Positions 9,480-19,784 of a stretch of 47,500 nucleotides of DNA are shown in pieces. The stretch is taken from NCBI GenBank assembly GCA_009746045.1, contig RPFO01002140.1:1-47500 (forward strand), given 5' to 3'. The DNA is from Mesostigma viride (Eukaryota > Streptophyta > Mesostigmatophyceae > Mesostigmatales > Mesostigmataceae). Within the stretch, counting starts at the first letter, position 1; every line of letters begins with the position of its first letter. The notes beneath the pieces are model-generated. The model saw only the letters and a program-made list of their open reading frames with translations, was not told the origin of the DNA and made no database searches. A program made the position numbers and the translations under genes.

Positions 9480-12400
9480 TGCAACCTGTGGACCTTCTTG
9501 TACGCGTCTAGCAACCGCTTGCAGCCAGAGAGCTCCTTCTCCGTCCGCCAAGAGGCCTCTGCCCCATATCGAGAGAACTTCCACCGGATCCGATATTGGC
9601 GTTGTCGACCACGCCCGAAATCGCGATGGGCGACAATCTCCTCGACCTCGTCCTCCTGTTCCCCTGTCTCCGGATCGTATTCCACAGGAGCCGGGGGATT
9701 GAGTCTACCCTGGATCGAGTTCTGGTGGTACAGCTTGAGCTGGTCGCGGTGGAAGGTTGTTGCGGTGCCCCATGAGATGGGCACGTCCACCTTGAACATG
9801 ACATCATCCCATTTCTCCAGCACTTGGTGGGGCCCCAGGTACATGGGCCGGAGCTTCGTTTTGAGCTCCCCTTCCACCTTCTGGGAGAATCGACCGAGCT
9901 GGGGTCCCTCTACCAGGACCCAGTCCCCGACCTCGATGTCCGGTGCTCTAGAGTCCCGCTTGCCTTCCACGCGAGCCATGTTGCGCTCGGCAGCGGCCCG
10001 GTACCCTTTAACCGCACTGTTGTGAGCTTGGCGCATCTTTTCCAGCAGGCTGCTCACGCCCGCCAGAGTAGTGCGCAGCACCTCCGGTTCCGCCAGTGCC
10101 GGACTCGTCAGCAAGTCGGTCGGCGTCAGCGGATGCCTTCCCGTGTTGAGAAAGAACGGGGTTAGGCCATGGGCTGCCTGTGGTGCGTTGTTCAGGGAGA
10201 ACTCCACCAAGCACAGCAACTCCTCCCAGTTGCTGCCCACCTCGTCGGTGTAATGGCGCATGGTTTCCTGTACCGTGCGGTTGAGTCGCTCCACCAGATG
10301 GGAGGACGAGCTGTGATAAGCCGTCCCTAGCGACACCTTGGTTCCCAGGCAGTCGAAGAACTCCTGCCAGAACCGGGCGGTGAAGAGCGTGTCCCGGTCC
10401 GAGATGAACTGGCGGCTGAGCCCGTGGAACCGGAAGACGTGGTTGAGGTACAGTTTGGCACACCCCTCGGCCGTGAGGTCAGCCGGACAGGGGGCCAGGT
10501 GACACATGCGCGTGAGTCGGTCCACGAACACCAAGATCTTGCTGTTGCCGTTCTTGGTCTTCTTAAAGGGGCCGACGAAATCCATCTGGATCGAGTCCCA
10601 GGGACCCAGGGGATCAGGTAGCGTCTTTGGGACAGCCTGAGTACCCGTGTTCTGGGACTTGGCTATCTGGCACGACGGGCATTCGCGTATATAGGCCGCA
10701 ATGTAGTCCTTCATGCCAGGCCAGTAGAAGTGACGACGTGCCCTTGGTAGCAGCCGCCCAATGCCCTGATGACCGCCGACTAGGGAGTCGTGGAGCTCGT
10801 GGAGCAAGGCTGCTCGACAGAGCTCGGGTATGTAGAGGCGCCACGTGTCCGGGCGCACCATGACGTATAGGCGACCCCCTTGGAACTTGCACGGGAGCCT
10901 GCCCATCATCTTGGGGTGTGACTTGATCACCTCCAAGGCGGCCGGCTCGGTAACCGTGAAGCGGCTGATCAGCATCTCCAGGGGGGAAGTGACCGTATAC
11001 GCATCGGCCTCGTCCTCCTCCTCCGGTTGGTCCAGCGCCGAGTGTAGGTACTCAGACACGACCACCGGGGATCCAAGAGGTTCCAGATGAAAAAGAGCCT
11101 GAGCCACAGCGCCAAGGGGAACCCGTGTGTGGGACCCCTCCCCTTCCCCGGGGGACCGCGCGTCCACGCGCTGGTCGTCGTCGCCATCGGGGGGCGACAA
11201 GGCATCCGGAGTGGTATGACTCATGTGAAACAGGTGGCGAGCCCGCGGCGACCGTGGGAGGTCATCGTAGAGCGGGGCGCCAGGCGCCTCCTCACAGGTG
11301 GTATGGAGCACCCCCATGTCCTCATAGAACCAGTAGTCAGCACGACGGGAGAGGGCGTCGGGCACCACGTTGTCCGCACCCTTCACATACTGGATCTTAA
11401 AAGGGGCAAACTGGGAAAGGTACTCCATCCACCTGGCCTGACGGGGCGTCAGATTTGGCTGCGTCAAGAGGTGGGTCAGGGGCCTATGGTCCGTGTGAAT
11501 AATCAAACGGGCGGGGTCGAGGTCCCCTGTCTCGCTGACTGCAACATCAAACTGCGCGCCCAACAGGTGGTGGCGCCATGTGTGGCAACAGTAGACCACA
11601 GCCAACAGCTCTTGCTGGTGGACCGGATAGTTCCGCTCGGCGGGGATCATTGTGCGGGAGATGTACTCAACCGGTTGCAAGCCCTTGCCTTGGTCCTGCA
11701 AGAGGACCCCGCCGATAGCCACCTTGCTCGCATCCGTCGCAACCACAAAAGGAAGGGACGGGTCTGGGAGCACGAGCACGGGTGCCGCGGTCAAACTGGC
11801 CTTGAGGGCCTCAAAGGCCTGCTGGCACTGTGCCGACCAGACGAAGGATACGCCCTTCTTGAGGAGAGCGTTGATGGGCGACGCGATCGTGGCAAACCGG
11901 GGGATGAAGCGTCGATAGTATGACGCAATCCCCAGGAAGCTACGCACGCCCTTCACGTCGGTCGGAGCTGGCCACTGTTGGACAGAGGCGATCTTCTCCG
12001 GGTCCGTGGCCACGCCTGCCGCTGAAAGCGTGTGGCCCAGGAACGGGACGCTGCGCCCCGCCCGGACCTTAGCCCTGCGGGCCGAGAGATGCTCGTCCTC
12101 CATAATGCGCAGGACCATATCGACGTCCTCCAGGTGCTCCTCGAAGGTCTTGGAGTACACCAGGATGTCATCCAGATAGGCCAAAGCGCAAGTGCGTTTC
12201 CAGGACCAGGGCGGCTTGTCCCCCTTGCGAGGGTCGCGCAGGTCACTGGATACCTGTGGCAGGTGTGCAGTCCCCATGACGGGCCGCAAGATGTCGTTCA
12301 TGAGCATCTGGAAGCTGGCTGGTGAGTTGCAAAGCCCCATCGCCGCCACACGGAACTGGTAGTGTCCGTATGGCGTATTGAAGGCCGTCTTGTGACAGTC

Positions 12401-13702
12401 CTCTTCAGCGATGCGGAGCTGCCAAAACCCATCGGCGCAGTCGATCACCGTGAAGCAGGTGGCGCCCTGTACTCGATTGAAGATGTCATCAATGCGCGGG
12501 AGCGGGTACTTGGACTTGACAGTGATCGCGTTGAGCTTCCTGTAGTCGGTGACGAGCCGCCACTTGCCCCCAGGCTTGGGCACTAGGAGTACCCCAGCGG
12601 AGAAAGGGCTGTTACTGGGCTCAATCAGACCACGCTCAAGGAGGGCCATCAGGATCTTCTTGAGCTCCATCAGCTCGACTGGCCCCATCCGGTACATCGG
12701 GGACGTGGTGGGCCCGAAGCCTTCCTTGAGGCGGATATGGTGCAGCACAGAACGGGGCGGGGGAAACTGCGGTGTAGACTCGTCGAACAGCTTCTCCCGC
12801 TTGGCCAGGATGGCGTTGTAGCGCGCGATCTCGTCGTCAGTGAAGTCGGTGCCGATCTCCAGCAGCTCCTCAAGCAGGGGCACAGAGTCAAGGCGGTACA
12901 TGTAGTACTCCTTGCCCTTCTGCAGGTTGCGCGCGAGCGTCTTGCTGCTCATCAGCATCTGAGAAGCATGGCGTCGTGGCTTCTCGGGCCCCGCGTCGTG
13001 CTGAACGTTGTGCACCTCGGTGCCGTGCGCCAGATACTCGTGCCGTGGGCACCAGAAGGAGCCATCAGGGAACCAAACCACCCGTCGCTTGACACTGATC
13101 GTCACGTCCTGGGCGTCCTGCCAATCAACGCCCAGGATGATGTCAGCTGCGCCCAGCGGCGCCACTGTGGCTGTTACCTCCACTGGTATGCCCTGGACAA
13201 CCGCCTTGAGGTCCACGAGGCCAGGGGACGGGTGCTTGTTACCATCGGCATACCGGACGTTGATGGGCGTCGGGTGCGGTCGAATCGTGTAGCCAGCGCG
13301 TCGCACCAGGGCCTCATGGATAAAAGATGTGGTCGCCCCCGTATCCACCATAAACTTAACATCCAGGATCGTCTTCTCCTTCAGAAACGGGTCAAGTGTG
13401 GTGGTAGGGAGGGCCAGTCCGCCGCTGAAAACTAGCAGTGTTCTGGTGCTTGGTGAGGCAGCGGACGGGGGGGCCTCTGGGGCCTGCCCGCCAGATCTAT
13501 CTACATGATTGGCTGAAACGTGGTCGACCTCGGTCGCCGACACGTCTGCATATGAAGAGAGCGGGGAGACCTCTGGGGCCTGCCCGCCAGTCCTATCTAC
13601 GTTATTGACTGACGCTATCTCCGCGCCCACATCTGGTGCAGGCGTCTGTGCTACCTGGTTGACTAACTCTACTCCTACTTCTACCCCTGTGGGAAGGGGC
13701 AC
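9476..13702 (-). CDS. pol: Ty3/gypsy pol: protease, RT, RNase H, integrase, chromodomain
   Basis: An intact reading frame of about 1408 codons encodes the enzymes that copy and integrate the element. Numbering from the first in-frame codon after the gag stop: retropepsin DTG at 120-122; RT from about 325 to 590 with D421 and the YLDD box at 509-512; RNase H with D657, E698 and D738; integrase zinc site H971, H978, C1008, C1011; integrase core D1041, D1102, E1138, with exactly 35 residues between the last two; chromodomain at about 1355-1408. An extra stretch of roughly 25 residues (478-503) lies between the RT palm segment ending RPVMG and the YLDD box. The first codon is GTG and overlaps the gag stop by one base, so there is no ATG start; the frame is open back to 13765, which points to a -1 frameshift from gag. 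The last base of pol is 44 bases before the third ORF. Confidence 0.96.
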   Translation of the reverse strand: MPLPTGVEVGVELVNQVAQTPAPDVGAEIASVNNVDRTGGQAPEVSPLSSYADVSATEVDHVSANHVDRSGGQAPEAPPSAASPSTRTLLVFSGGLALPTTTLDPFLKEKTILDVKFMVDTGATTSFIHEALVRRAGYTIRPHPTPINVRYADGNKHPSPGLVDLKAVVQGIPVEVTATVAPLGAADIILGVDWQDAQDVTISVKRRVVWFPDGSFWCPRHEYLAHGTEVHNVQHDAGPEKPRRHASQMLMSSKTLARNLQKGKEYYMYRLDSVPLLEELLEIGTDFTDDEIARYNAILAKREKLFDESTPQFPPPRSVLHHIRLKEGFGPTTSPMYRMGPVELMELKKILMALLERGLIEPSNSPFSAGVLLVPKPGGKWRLVTDYRKLNAITVKSKYPLPRIDDIFNRVQGATCFTVIDCADGFWQLRIAEEDCHKTAFNTPYGHYQFRVAAMGLCNSPASFQMLMNDILRPVMGTAHLPQVSSDLRDPRKGDKPPWSWKRTCALAYLDDILVYSKTFEEHLEDVDMVLRIMEDEHLSARRAKVRAGRSVPFLGHTLSAAGVATDPEKIASVQQWPAPTDVKGVRSFLGIASYYRRFIPRFATIASPINALLKKGVSFVWSAQCQQAFEALKASLTAAPVLVLPDPSLPFVVATDASKVAIGGVLLQDQGKGLQPVEYISRTMIPAERNYPVHQQELLAVVYCCHTWRHHLLGAQFDVAVSETGDLDPARLIIHTDHRPLTHLLTQPNLTPRQARWMEYLSQFAPFKIQYVKGADNVVPDALSRRADYWFYEDMGVLHTTCEEAPGAPLYDDLPRSPRARHLFHMSHTTPDALSPPDGDDDQRVDARSPGEGEGSHTRVPLGAVAQALFHLEPLGSPVVVSEYLHSALDQPEEEDEADAYTVTSPLEMLISRFTVTEPAALEVIKSHPKMMGRLPCKFQGGRLYVMVRPDTWRLYIPELCRAALLHELHDSLVGGHQGIGRLLPRARRHFYWPGMKDYIAAYIRECPSCQIAKSQNTGTQAVPKTLPDPLGPWDSIQMDFVGPFKKTKNGNSKILVFVDRLTRMCHLAPCPADLTAEGCAKLYLNHVFRFHGLSRQFISDRDTLFTARFWQEFFDCLGTKVSLGTAYHSSSSHLVERLNRTVQETMRHYTDEVGSNWEELLCLVEFSLNNAPQAAHGLTPFFLNTGRHPLTPTDLLTSPALAEPEVLRTTLAGVSSLLEKMRQAHNSAVKGYRAAAERNMARVEGKRDSRAPDIEVGDWVLVEGPQLGRFSQKVEGELKTKLRPMYLGPHQVLEKWDDVMFKVDVPISWGTATTFHRDQLKLYHQNSIQGRLNPPAPVEYDPETGEQEDEVEEIVAHRDFGRGRQRQYRIRWKFSRYGAEASWRTEKELSGCKRLLDAYKKVHRLQ

Positions 13703-15569
13703 TATGCGCGAGGATCGCGGGGCCGGGAGGCCGCCTCGTCCGACCTTCCGGTCCCCCCTTCCCCCTCATCCGAGTCGTCGTCGTCGCCGGGGTTGAGCGC
13801 CTCATACTCGTCACCTCCAGCCTCGGACGCCTGTTGCTGCGCCAGGATCTCATTGAGCTCGCGCACTGTCCGAGAGAACGACGCTGGGAAGCGGGGTGTC
13901 TGGAACTGGTTGGGCTGCGTGCGCGCGTCGCGCAGCTTGGCAGCCCGCGCGCCTGCGTTGCGCGGGCGAGCATCCCGCGCTGCCGGCGCTGGGCGCCTCT
14001 CAAAGGCGGGACCAGAAAACGTGGGGGCCTCCTTGGTGGCCTCCGTCGCCGTGCTGGTGCGCGCCTTGAGGCGCGGACAATCCTTCTTGAGGTGCCCGAC
14101 CTCGTGACACATGAAACAGCGGGCCTTGGACGCATCGATGGCGTGCAGTTGGGCAGCCGGCTGCTCGTCGTCATTGGACTCCTCCCCCTCCGACGGGGCG
14201 GGTTCCACCTCAGTGAAGTGGACACGGCGTGTCATCGTGGATGAGGCGAACCGGCGGGTGCTGGTGTAGCGCGGCTGCTTGACGACGTCGGCCACCTGTA
14301 GAAGGTACTGCTGGACAGCGTGGATGTCAAGCTTGTCCCAGGGAACCTCGGCATAGTGCTTCTTAACCTCAGCGAGGAGGTCAGGATGGATGGCCTCCAA
14401 AAACCGAATCTTGTACTCGGTCCACGTCAGGTCCCCGGTCAGCCGCGCCGCAAAGGAGTCAAAGGTGGTGAGGAACTCCGCCAAGTCAGTGTTGCCTTGA
14501 CGTAGGCGGCCGAACTCAAACCGCTCGGTCAGTCGATAGCCGGGAGGGATGAGCTTGCGCCGGATGCGCTCGTGCAGTTCCTCGACCGTCTGCGGGTATG
14601 ACTGGGCCGCCACACTCTCAACGTTAAGCATCCCGACCACTGATGGGTCCATACACTTCACCACCACGTAGGGGATCAAAACCTTGGTGGCCAGCTGCCA
14701 CTCATGGTGTTCACACCAGACGGTGTACAACTGTTGCCACATACGGGCCCACTCGTCGATCTCACGGGGAGTCATGCCCGCATGGAGCTTGGGCACCGCC
14801 TTAAAATCTGGCATAGGCGGGGCCTTGACAGGGTCAGGACGCAAGGGGCCGCCCTTGCTGCAGTACGCGGGGCTGGAAAAGGTGAGGGGCTCGTGCCGAC
14901 GCGCCCGCATCTCCTGTTGAGAGCCCCGTCCTGCAGGCTGGTCATGCCCACGTAGGGACACAAAGGTGTCCTCCTCACGCTCGGGATCGAGGTCGCCGGA
15001 TTCTCGGCGGGGCGCGTAGTCAGCGGACACCCACTGTGACGCAAAGGGGGCTGACTCACGCCGAACGCGAACGGACGTGGGATGCTCATAACCGGGGTCG
15101 TCCAGGGGCAGCCGACTGAAATTGGCGTTGGTGGGCGCGCTCCTTGTGGGGAGGGAGGTGGGTACCGTGGGGAAGGGGCCCGGGGGATCGTAGTCCGCGT
15201 CCTCAGGATCGGTCTGCACGTGCGCCGACCCTAACGCCCGTGGCGGGGGTCGCGACCAGCTCTCGTTCGCTCCAAAGGAGACCCGACGGGGATCCCTTCC
15301 ATGACCCAGCCCCGACCCGCCGCGGCCACGCCCTGCCCAAGGGTGAGTCAGGCGCGGGCGGCCTACCCCCAATTGGGAGGATTGCACGAACTCAGCCGGA
15401 GGGGCAAACGGCGAACTAGCTACCGGGCTAGCCGCGACCTCTATCTCCTCATCAGCCTCCTGCACGACTTCCACATAGGGTGGTCGCTGCGTAGGAGGTA
15501 CCCTGTCCCAGTTACCCATATGCTGGGTCAATACCGGTCGCGATTGCTGCTGCGTCTGCTGTTGCTGTC

Positions 15570-15600
<31 letters not shown>

Positions 15601-15942
15601 CATCTGTCGCGACGGCGGAGACTGCTGAGACTGAGGCTGTCGCTGCGGCGACTGCTGAGACAATTGTTGTCGCTGCGGCGACTGCTGTTGCTGATCAAAC
15701 CCTAAGGCAGCTTGTTCTAGCTGCGACTCCAGGGTCGCCTGCCGTTCTGCGGTATCCCTAGCGGCTGCATCGGATCTCCGGGAGCCTCTGGAGCTCCTAC
15801 TGGACTTGCTAGATCTTCTGGAACCGTGACTGGACGTGCTGGATACTTCCTGCCCTGCTCTATTGTCCTCTGGGGACGATCTAATGTTCTGGCCCTCTGG
15901 GGGCGACGTGTTACCACCACCTTGCTTTTTCTTCTTGGGCAT
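13702..15942 (-). CDS. gag: Family A gag, capsid and nucleocapsid polyprotein, 746 aa
   Basis: The gag protein forms the particle and binds the element's RNA. The ATG at 15942 starts a basic KKKK N-terminus, followed by a Ser/Arg-rich stretch (40-57), a Gln-rich tract (84-135, encoded by CAG/CAA repeats visible as CTG runs at about 15560-15602), a long low-complexity region, and the conserved retrotransposon gag domain at about 380-550. A CCHC zinc knuckle follows: C609, C612, H617, C622 (C-X2-C-X4-H-X4-C). The C-terminus is acidic. The TAG stop (13704-13702) overlaps the first pol codon. Both gag and pol lack internal stops, so this copy could be active. 746 residues is long for a Ty3 gag, mostly because of the N-terminal extension. 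Confidence 0.94.
13753..13758 (-). promoter_or_regulatory. Possible -1 frameshift site, run of six G
   Basis: In sense the gag frame reads GAA GGG GGG ACC here. Slipping back one base in this G6 run enters the pol frame, which is open from 13765 onward and stops at 13766-13768 just upstream. This is the most obvious homopolymer in the 63-base overlap. It is not a canonical X XXY YYZ heptamer, so the site is a guess; stop-restart at the TAG/GTG overlap is the alternative. Confidence 0.4.
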
Positions 15943-16135
15943 TCTGGGCCCTCGTACCGTACCAGCACCTTACACAGTACCTTACACAGTACCTCCCCAA
16001 ACACAGGCAGGCAAGAGAGAAAAGAGCAGAAGCCACAACTAATGCTTCTAATAGTACTAATATTATCGACTAACTATGGTATCTAAGCTAATAGCAGGCT
16101 CACTCTATACTAGTATCTAGAAGCGGTAGTAATGC

Positions 16136-16489
16136 TTATGCCCTAGCGGCTGGGCCCAGGTGAAGCTGCTCCAGTGCATGCAACACATCCTGTGCAGGTA
16201 ACTGGGTGCCACGCCTAGTCTGGTGCAGCCCTTCTGGGAGGGGCATATTATCCCTAATAAACTGATCTGCCTCAGCTAATGTATTAAATCCCTGCCATCT
16301 AGCTAACGACGCTGGGTGTAAGACCTTATCCTTAATATGATTGCTACACGCAGCCCAACTATAGAAAATGCCTGGTTGGCCTGTGGCCCCGTCATGTGCT
16401 ACTGCGTAGTATAGGTATTGGGATCTACCTCCTTGATTAATACGCCTATATCCTCCTTCATTATTACGTCTGCTGCGGGAGGTTCCCAT
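16136..16489 (-). CDS. Small ORF with RNase H1 N-terminal / viroplasmin-like domain, 117 aa
   Basis: The ORF starts at ATG 16489 and ends 193 bases upstream of gag, in a different frame. Residues about 22-82 fit the hybrid-binding domain found at the N-terminus of eukaryotic RNase H1 and in caulimovirus viroplasmin proteins: LYYAVA, then QPGIFYSW, a cysteine three residues on, and GFNTLAEADQFI. That domain binds RNA-DNA hybrid or double-stranded RNA in the RNase H1 family. Here it stands alone, with no RNase H catalytic residues. The N-terminus is Arg/Asn-rich. A role in the element's reverse transcription or in particle formation is inference. Its place between the primer site and gag means it would be the first ORF on the genomic RNA. 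Domain assignment is by pattern, not by search. Confidence 0.75.
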   Translation of the reverse strand: MGTSRSRRNNEGGYRRINQGGRSQYLYYAVAHDGATGQPGIFYSWAACSNHIKDKVLHPASLARWQGFNTLAEADQFIRDNMPLPEGLHQTRRGTQLPAQDVLHALEQLHLGPAARA

Positions 16490-17100
16490 GAACTACCGAT
16501 TAGGTATAAAGCAATATCACACGGTGTTCAAGCATGCAATGCAGGAAGGGGAAAGAAAGGGAGGAAAGCCCACCCAGGATACCTCTACGTGCAGGTGACG
16601 TGCTCACAGCGAGAGAGAAGCACAAGGCAGAAACAAAACGTTCACAAACAATACGAAGAACGTTGAGGTACAGCCACCGGCAACACAGTAAGGCAACGGC
16701 CAGCCGGTGACTACCCTCGAGCCGTAGGCAGCGTTGCCCTCTGGGGGTCCGCCCACGGCTCACGAACGTTGGCCTCTGGGGCAACGTGGGTACCAACAGT
16801 CACGAACATGAAATCGGACACGACATAAAACATATACCCCGTTGCTACGCGCGTGGGTAAGACAGGGGGGGGGAGCAAGAGGGAAATCAGGGAAATCTTA
16901 CCACTTGCATGGACGTCTAGCGTCCTTAGACACCCCTCAACGGGTTAAGAGGTCTTGGATGGCGTTCCGGCTGTGGCTATAGCTGTCCTGAGCGTCACCG
17001 GGATCTGGCAACCGCCTTTGCTGGGCGGGATGAACCCTGTCGGCTCTGGGCCTTTGCTAAGCTAAATCCGGCTCTGGGCCGCCATGTTAAACCACCCTAA
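16490..17100 (-). other. Untranslated leader of family A
   Basis: About 610 bases between the PBS and the first small ORF have no convincing gene. They hold two CCCCAGAGG motifs (16738-16746 and 16773-16781 on the plus strand as CCTCTGGGG), two GGCTCTGGGCC sequences near 17041 and 17070, and a run of ten or so G near 16865. A leader of this size could carry the RNA packaging signal. Confidence 0.6.
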
Positions 17101-17118
17101 CCTAACCTCCGATAACCA
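17101..17118 (-). other. Primer binding site of family A
   Basis: The - strand reads TGGTTATCGGAGGTTAGG one base from the 5' LTR end, as expected for a site complementary to a tRNA 3' end ending in CCA. I could not identify the tRNA. Confidence 0.75.
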
Positions 17119-17125
17119 GTGTAAC

Positions 17126-19596
17126 TGTCAAATAACCAGGTATTGGAGGAACCTGATCTTTCTTGAAGCCTAGTACTTGAGGAAATGTTTATCACAATAG
17201 GAATTAATGTTCATATCCCATTCGTTGATTAAACATTAATAATATGGGGCGGCCACCATGTCTAGGGCCAGCCCTTTAGGTCACCTGGCTTGTAAACAAC
17301 AAGGAGCAGCAATTTTCCTTAACTCGTCGTCTGTCCCAACTCAGTCCTCACAGGAGGACTGAGTTGACAATTTTCAACCGCGTGTAGCGACTAGGTGGGG
17401 GGTCCATCCCAAATGTTTTGATGTGGATCGGGGGTGTACTAGATGTCATTTTGTTGGCAAAAATACTGCATATGTGAAAACTTGACCCGAACACCTGAAA
17501 ATTACACGGACGATGGGCACCCCTCGCGAATTTGCATTTTTCGGGATAAGAACGAGTGGGGAAAATTCAATCAAATCCTCGTGCATGAAGAAAAAATATA
17601 GGCATGTAAACAACATAGTTCTTGAAACGTGGAAAAAAACTGGGCTCGATTTGGCCACTGCAACTGCCTGAAACAATTAAAAAACTCTCAGTCCTCAGGA
17701 GAGGAATGGGGCTTTTGCTAACTTTGCTAGCATGTAAGTGCGGTCATACTACACACCACCGTGGCCACCAACCATCCCAATCAACTCATTTCCCTTCAAG
17801 CATTACAGGACAACACACTTGCATCATCATACTTCAGGTATATCATACCTTATCATGTAGTGAGAGCCTATGCATGCATGTAGGGAATGGGCTTGGATAC
17901 CCTACCAACAAAGGGTTATGTTATAAGTGTCAACCACCAATATAATGGGTAGGTGAAGCATATTTCCATTGTTTCTAACAACAATAGATATGGCTATAAC
18001 TGTTTTGCCTTGCCATGATGTGGCCAACATAGTTGCTGGCACATGATGGCAGTGGTTTGTCACCAAGACTTTTCACTCACCCGTAAAAGCTTGAATGCAC
18101 CCTTGACGCGGCCCGTGGCCTCAAAATCATGCAGTATGAACGTAGCAAAAGAATAACTAACATCTATGAAGGTGTTTAAACCTGCACAGGTCCTAAAACC
18201 CTGCACAACTACACTGGGTCAAGGCAAGTGCCTGATAACATCATCTGAAAAGGGGGTTTTAGAGAGGGCAGGCAACGGTCAAGAAAGAGCATCAAGACTT
18301 GAACCTGACAACGCCTCGCAAGCTTAAACTCATGTACAAACATCAAGAAACGAAGAGGCAACGATTATCCGGCTTTACCTGGCACGGCTGGCGTTACCTT
18401 GGCCCAGGCGGTGCCCGCAAAAGTGGCACTTTGCGGCACATAGACCATGACGTGACAGAATGGTCGAAATACTCAAATCTATACTGTCACTCAATTTATT
18501 CTAATACGATGCATGTTAAAATGTAGAAAGAAACCTATCAGCCATTGAAATTGCGCCGGAAAGCAAGCGCAGTCATCAATTCCGTCGACCTGCCTTATCG
18601 CAGTTTTTTCCAGCAAGAACAGTGCCGACACCAGGTAAATCGCATCCCCGCGAGCTAAAAATGTACTTTCATCATCTTTAGGGCATGTTAAATTTATTTC
18701 CTGAGTTTGGACAGCTAACTCGTCCGCAAACGTAAACTGCATGCATGGGCGCGAGCCGCCATGGCTAGGTCGTGCATTTCCGGAACTCGCGTTTCACGTG
18801 GAAAAGTACCCTTACCACTTGTACTTTGACCGTACATTTAGCCGCTCATACCAAATCCAAAAAAATCCCAAAAATATGTCCAAGAAAGATCTTTTCACGT
18901 AGTATTTGAATAAATTTTGAGAGAATTTTTTTGTCAAACATTCTGACCGGGGCGAATTTTCTACGAAACCCAAAAACTCGGTCCTCTAGAGAGGACTGAG
19001 TTCAACTCAGTCCTCCGTAGAGGACCAGGGACAGACGACGAGTTAAGTGCTATGTCCACCCAAAGGGCAAAACCACAACAACGCATTGTAGCCGTCAGAT
19101 TAGTGACGGCGCATTCAACATTGTCGGATGCACAAAAAGTCATGCACATGCGCCAGAGGCGCGGCGCCGGAGCCAAAAGGTACTCTACCACTTATATTAG
19201 GTTTCTTTCTCTAAGGTCGGCGCAGGCTCAACTTATTTTCGTCTACATCTGTCACAAGGGAAGTGACGCGGCGCCACAACTGGTCCGTCTGGCAAAAATT
19301 GCCAAAGTCCATGCGGCGCGTCATACCAGACAACTCAGAATATATGGTAAGACCTACGGACGGTACAAAAGTCCACAGTATCTTCCGTACTGAGATTCGA
19401 CACTGAAAAATATGGCAAGGCACTGACGTAGCTCACACAGAATTGTGCCGGCAAGGTAAATCACGGCATATCCTACGTAATAATTCCATCAATGTCCCGA
19501 CGGCAGAATAAACGATAATACAAACACGAGCAAGTGGCCCAAGCCTGCACTAATAAAAATGCGAGCCTGTGGCACAAAACGGTAAAACTTCTGACA
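17126..19596 (-). mobile_element. 3' LTR of family B, split by family C
   Basis: Bases 17126-17322 and 19047-19596 together equal the uninterrupted LTR at 21226-21972. The interruption is the family C element with duplicated TTAA. Confidence 0.93.
17323..19042. mobile_element. Family C non-coding DNA transposon, copy 1
   Basis: A 1720 bp insertion is flanked by TTAA at 17319-17322 and 19043-19046; the uninterrupted LTR at 21226-21972 shows the empty site with one TTAA. The ends are inverted: CTCGTCGTCTGTCCC on the left and its complement on the right. Just inside are hairpin repeats built on ACTCAGTCCTC and GAGGACTGAGT, one on the left (about 17341-17366) and two on the right (about 18979-19026). 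I found no transposase. TTAA targets are typical of piggyBac-like elements, but the termini do not start CCC, so the superfamily is open. A diverged second copy lies at 32783-34839. Confidence 0.88.
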
Positions 19597-19608
19597 CACC
19601 CCCTTGGG
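19597..19608 (-). other. Polypurine tract of family B
   Basis: The - strand reads CCAAGGGGGTG directly next to the 3' LTR. It is short but in the right place. Confidence 0.6.
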
Positions 19609-19784
19609 CCATGGGCGAGAACACATTGGTTTGTCAGCCAGTAGTAGTAAATGTCTTAAGTAGAGGACCCAGCGCGTCCGCCGTTGACCCCCCCCCCCAA
19701 CATAATACAGCAGATAGGCTGTCCATAGCCATTATGAATCCCGGCCACCAAGGAGTGAGTAACACAACAGTTGCCACTAGCTGT

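Noticed and set aside
11087-11923. Long ORF of 278 codons on the + strand
   Set aside because: It is antisense to the intact pol frame, has no recognisable domain and is explained by GC-rich codon use.
19052-19393. ORF of 113 codons in the family B LTR, also at 21428-21769
   Set aside because: It is antisense within an LTR, and both copies exist only because the LTRs are duplicates.
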